Shown: positions 61,277-64,000 of the stretch, one piece after another | Layout: every line of letters begins with the position of its first letter | How positions within the stretch are numbered: position 1 is the first letter of the stretch | Assembly: GCA_948934525.1 (NCBI GenBank) | Contig: CAQZSK010000003.1 | Span: 62,001 to 126,000, forward strand | DNA: 64,000 nt | From: an uncultured Clostridia bacterium | Lineage (GTDB): Bacteria; Bacillota; Clostridia; TANB77; CAG-508 | Direction of reading: 5' to 3' | Position numbers and translations under genes: made by a program | The notes under the pieces: generated by a model | What the model was told of the DNA's origin: nothing | Databases searched by the model: none | What the model saw: only the letters and a program-made list of their open reading frames with translations

Positions 61277-62224
61277 TTATGGATTGTACAAAATTTCTGT
61301 AGCTGCTTTTTCTGTATATCCATTTACATTAGTTACTTCTATTAAAATAGTATTATTTCCTTGTTGTAATAAAGCTGGTCCTATTTTAATATATTTCAAA
61401 TTGTTTACTGAATTTACATATTGTTTACCATTTAAGTTTAACTTAATTTCTTTAATTCCATCTTCATCAGATGCTTCTATCATAATTTTTTGTCCATCTT
61501 TTAATAGCTGCATTTTTGGTTTTGAAGTTGTTGCTACAATTTCCTTTTCTATTTGTTCTATATTTCCACTCGCATCTTCTGCTATAATAATAATTTTTTT
61601 AGTTCCTGGTGTTAAATTAATTTCTTTTTCTATTTTAGTTTGATTTTCTGTTGCTGCTTCTTCTCTTACTGCTTCTTGCCCTTCCCACTGATAAGATAGA
61701 TATGCCATTGCTGTTTCATCTTCTGCTATAATTGTCATTTTTTTACTTCCATCAGCTACTTGTATATTGATAGTCGGCTTTGTGATATCCATCCCCTCTA
61801 CCATATATTCTTTTTGATAGGATACCCTTTTTCCATTCATATCTTCTATAATAATATTTAAAATACTATTTTGATTTGGAAGTAGAATTTCTTCTTGTGC
61901 TGTCTTACCTCCTTGTGGTAATTCTGTTGCTTCTCCATTATTCCAAGAATAAATTACTTTAGATATTTCATTAGTGTGTTCAACATTTAAAATAACAGTA
62001 TCTCCTGCTCTACTTACCATAACCTTTGGTTGATTGGCTGGATCTTTATCTGCAGCTTCTTTACAAATTGCATAAGTTCCTTCTCCTACCAAGGCAATAC
62101 CAAATATAGCAATGATAATCGCAAAAAAGCGGACAATACTTTTCACTTCCATTGGTCTACCACTACTTTGTCTTTTCACTTTTTCTTGTTTTCTCTTCTT
62201 TTCTATCATAAGAATTTGATTCAT
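61277..62224 (-). CDS. Membrane-anchored protein with Ig-like domains
   Basis: 315 residues. A basic N-terminus (MIEKKRKQEKVKRQSSGRPM) precedes one helix at about 31-52. Then come tandem Ig-like segments (VILNVEHTNEISKVIYSWNN, MTIIAEDETAMAYLSYQWEG, KIMIEASDEDGIKEIKLNLN). AAGGAG precedes ATG 62224. Function unknown; probably an envelope protein. Confidence 0.7.
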   Translation of the reverse strand: MNQILMIEKKRKQEKVKRQSSGRPMEVKSIVRFFAIIIAIFGIALVGEGTYAICKEAADKDPANQPKVMVSRAGDTVILNVEHTNEISKVIYSWNNGEATELPQGGKTAQEEILLPNQNSILNIIIEDMNGKRVSYQKEYMVEGMDITKPTINIQVADGSKKMTIIAEDETAMAYLSYQWEGQEAVREEAATENQTKIEKEINLTPGTKKIIIIAEDASGNIEQIEKEIVATTSKPKMQLLKDGQKIMIEASDEDGIKEIKLNLNGKQYVNSVNNLKYIKIGPALLQQGNNTILIEVTNVNGYTEKAATEILYNP

Positions 62225-62373
62225 TCGTTTTCTCCTTGCTTTTATCTATTTTGTGTAATATTTTCAATTATATTCCTACAAATAAATTATACCATACGCA
62301 TTTTTTAAAGTAAACATTTGTGTAAGAAGTTTTTTGAAAAAGCAATATTGGCAAATCTTAAATACCAAAACCA

Positions 62374-62413
62374 TAAAAAAATGGAAAAAGAAATCACATT
62401 CCTTTTTCCATTT
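62374..62413 (-). terminator. Terminator of the adhesin gene
   Basis: AAATGGAAAAAG / CTTTTTCCATTT stem followed by TTTTTTT on the minus strand, just beyond the stop at 62418. Confidence 0.8.
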
Positions 62414-62417
62414 CATA

Positions 62418-64000
62418 TTAAATTACATATTTTTTAATTAAGAAGATTCCTCCTGCTAGAATAGTAGTACAGCTTAATACTAACATTGCATAAGTTGGGC
62501 TATTACCTGTTGCTGGTGATAATAATACTGGTGCTCTATCTATATCGTCTTCTCCTTTTACTTTGTTGCCTGGAGTTGAATCAATATCTGGTGAATCGAA
62601 CTCATTTTCATCTTTGCTAATTTCTGCCCAGTTTACTTTCTCACCCATGTTATTCTTACCATTAATCCAAGTTAGTACAATATCTACTGTTGCACTTTCC
62701 CCTGGTTGTAATAATGTATCTTTTAATTGATCTGTTGTTACTCTTCCATCTTTTTCTTTCCACTTTGGATTATCTTTTGCTACAAATTTTAATCCTTCTG
62801 GAATATAATCTTCTAATTCTTTTGCATAACCTGCAATCTCACCTTCATTGGTTACTTTAATGTTAAATCTAAATTTAACTGTTGTTTTATTAATTTTTCC
62901 ATTTTGAATTTCTACCTTCATTGGTGGCTCTGGATTTTCATCTCCAGTATGACCAGATTTTGTTACTGTTGTTTTTCCATCTACTGTTACTATCGCTTCT
63001 GTTACCCATTTCTTTAAACTTAGGTCAAAGTATTTTACTTTAATCTTTTCAATATCTTGGTCATCTTCGCCTTCATTCCATTCATCTGGAACTGAGTCAA
63101 TATCATCTACAGGTTTGTTTTCTTCATCTCTATCATCAGAAATTTGTGCTTGATTAATGATAATTCTATCTGATGTATTTGGTTCTGTTACCTTGAAAGC
63201 TATTTTGATATCTCTATAATCAGGCATTGTCATTACATCTGGATTAAATGCACTAATTAAGTTTTCTTTTTCTGTTTTTTCCTTTTCCTTTGATAAGAAG
63301 TCTGTTTCTATATATTTTGCTTCTGATACCTCTTGTGTTTGTGTTCCATCTTCTTTATACATTTTCCATAAGAATGCTGTATTAATACTATGTTCTGGTA
63401 AAAATTCTAATCCGTCTGGTATATCGTCTTTTACTTTATTTGCATATCCTGCTATGTTTCCTTCATTGAAAATTCTTAAAGTATAAATAACAGTATTTCC
63501 ATTTGCTACATCTACTGGTTCCTTTGTATGTTCATAACTATAATCATTTCCATTTTTAATAAATACTGGTGCACGATTCGTAATATCTGTAGTTGTTTCT
63601 CCATTTATAACACCTGTAATGAACTTTCTTAAAGCTAAGTCAAAGATTTTTAACTCTAATTTTTCAAAATCATCATCATCTTGTTGTCCTGGTATATATG
63701 GAATTTCACTTTCAATTTCTGGATCTTTATATGCTGGTAAAGTTTCATCTGTTGGAAGAACTACCTTTCCCTCTTCTGGTGCTTGTGAATCTCTATCTGT
63801 TACTTCATGTCCTTCACTATCTGTAAATTCACTAATTTCTGCTATATTTGTAATTTTTTGATATAAGTCAATATTTTCTCTTACCTTACATCTAATCTTC
63901 ACATCAATATAGTCTAGTGTATCTCCTGCCTGATAAGTAAATGCTTTTAGTAATACTTTATCATTTCCTTCTCTTCTATCTGCATAAATTAAATCTCTAT
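62418..64000 (-). CDS. Repeat-containing cell-wall adhesin (5' end outside window)
   Basis: The frame is open to the right edge: 526 codons in the window. Repeated modules start LKIFDLALRKFITGV and KYFDLSLKKWVTEA and contain NEGxIAGYAxxxxDxIPxGLxFLP, the pattern of DUF11/isopeptide-type adhesin repeats. The C-terminus has SPATG, then a hydrophobic helix (YAMLVLSCTTILAGGIFLI) and KK, an LPXTG-like sorting arrangement with an unusual motif. Likely a surface adhesin. Confidence 0.8.
   Translation of the reverse strand, partial: RDLIYADRREGNDKVLLKAFTYQAGDTLDYIDVKIRCKVRENIDLYQKITNIAEISEFTDSEGHEVTDRDSQAPEEGKVVLPTDETLPAYKDPEIESEIPYIPGQQDDDDFEKLELKIFDLALRKFITGVINGETTTDITNRAPVFIKNGNDYSYEHTKEPVDVANGNTVIYTLRIFNEGNIAGYANKVKDDIPDGLEFLPEHSINTAFLWKMYKEDGTQTQEVSEAKYIETDFLSKEKEKTEKENLISAFNPDVMTMPDYRDIKIAFKVTEPNTSDRIIINQAQISDDRDEENKPVDDIDSVPDEWNEGEDDQDIEKIKVKYFDLSLKKWVTEAIVTVDGKTTVTKSGHTGDENPEPPMKVEIQNGKINKTTVKFRFNIKVTNEGEIAGYAKELEDYIPEGLKFVAKDNPKWKEKDGRVTTDQLKDTLLQPGESATVDIVLTWINGKNNMGEKVNWAEISKDENEFDSPDIDSTPGNKVKGEDDIDRAPVLLSPATGNSPTYAMLVLSCTTILAGGIFLIKKYVI

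Overview
The window is AT-rich DNA from a low-GC Gram-positive bacterium, most likely a member of the Clostridia. Supporting signs are strong AGGAGG-type ribosome sites, a class III fructose-bisphosphatase, a DacF-type carboxypeptidase, and giant secreted surface proteins with cohesin, dockerin and Ig-like modules. No species call is possible from the sequence alone.

Layout. 1-11045 (minus) is the incomplete gene of a giant surface protein made of seven-bladed RCC1 propellers alternating with Big_2 Ig-like domains. 11454-13165 holds a PD-(D/E)XK (Rpn-type) nuclease and a small PepSY-like membrane protein. 13852-24412 is a surface-protein operon: a 2949-residue Big_3 repeat protein with a cytoplasmic tail, preceded by a cohesin-like/dockerin protein. 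24882-29968 holds ordinary chromosomal genes (small exporter, membrane-anchored protein, SDR oxidoreductase, fbp, truncated nucleosidase). 30127-30498 is a compositionally foreign gene. 30709-57966 is a complete siphovirus-type prophage inserted in the 3' end of a tRNA-Cys gene. 57953-58156 carries tRNA-Cys and tRNA-Gly. 58218-64000 holds dacF, rdgB, a GGDEF protein, an Ig-like membrane protein and a large cell-wall-type adhesin cut by the window edge.

The prophage reads right to left from a divergent lysogeny switch at about 55.2-55.3 kb. The order is replication and recombination genes, small regulators, HNH, terminase, portal, protease, capsid, head-tail genes, tail tube, tail chaperone (with a -1 slippery site), tape measure, tail spike, baseplate, receptor-binding protein, holin and lysin. 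The integrase sits beside attR on the plus strand.

The main discovery is a reading-frame rule. Thirteen times in this window (twelve in the prophage, one in a chromosomal surface gene) a minus-strand gene appears broken exactly at an in-frame CGG codon. Every break is repaired by a +1 shift at that codon, so that CGGN (CGGA eleven times, CGGG once, CGGT once) yields one glycine. The repaired proteins show family-typical sequence across the junction: a KPNGTIV-type baseplate motif, LDGLN in the terminase, GNWKGAW in the tape measure, and GLFTYGGHF in the C39-type lysin. Outside these sites I found no in-frame CGG in native genes, including about 6,600 codons of the two giant surface proteins. 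The only exceptions are two CGG codons in the foreign gene at 30127-30498. The string CGGA out of frame (as GAC GGA) is common and never breaks a frame, which argues against simple sequencing error. Either CGGN is a four-base glycine codon, or CGG is an unassigned codon at which ribosomes skip the C and read GGN. Genes affected by this are annotated below as single joined CDSs.
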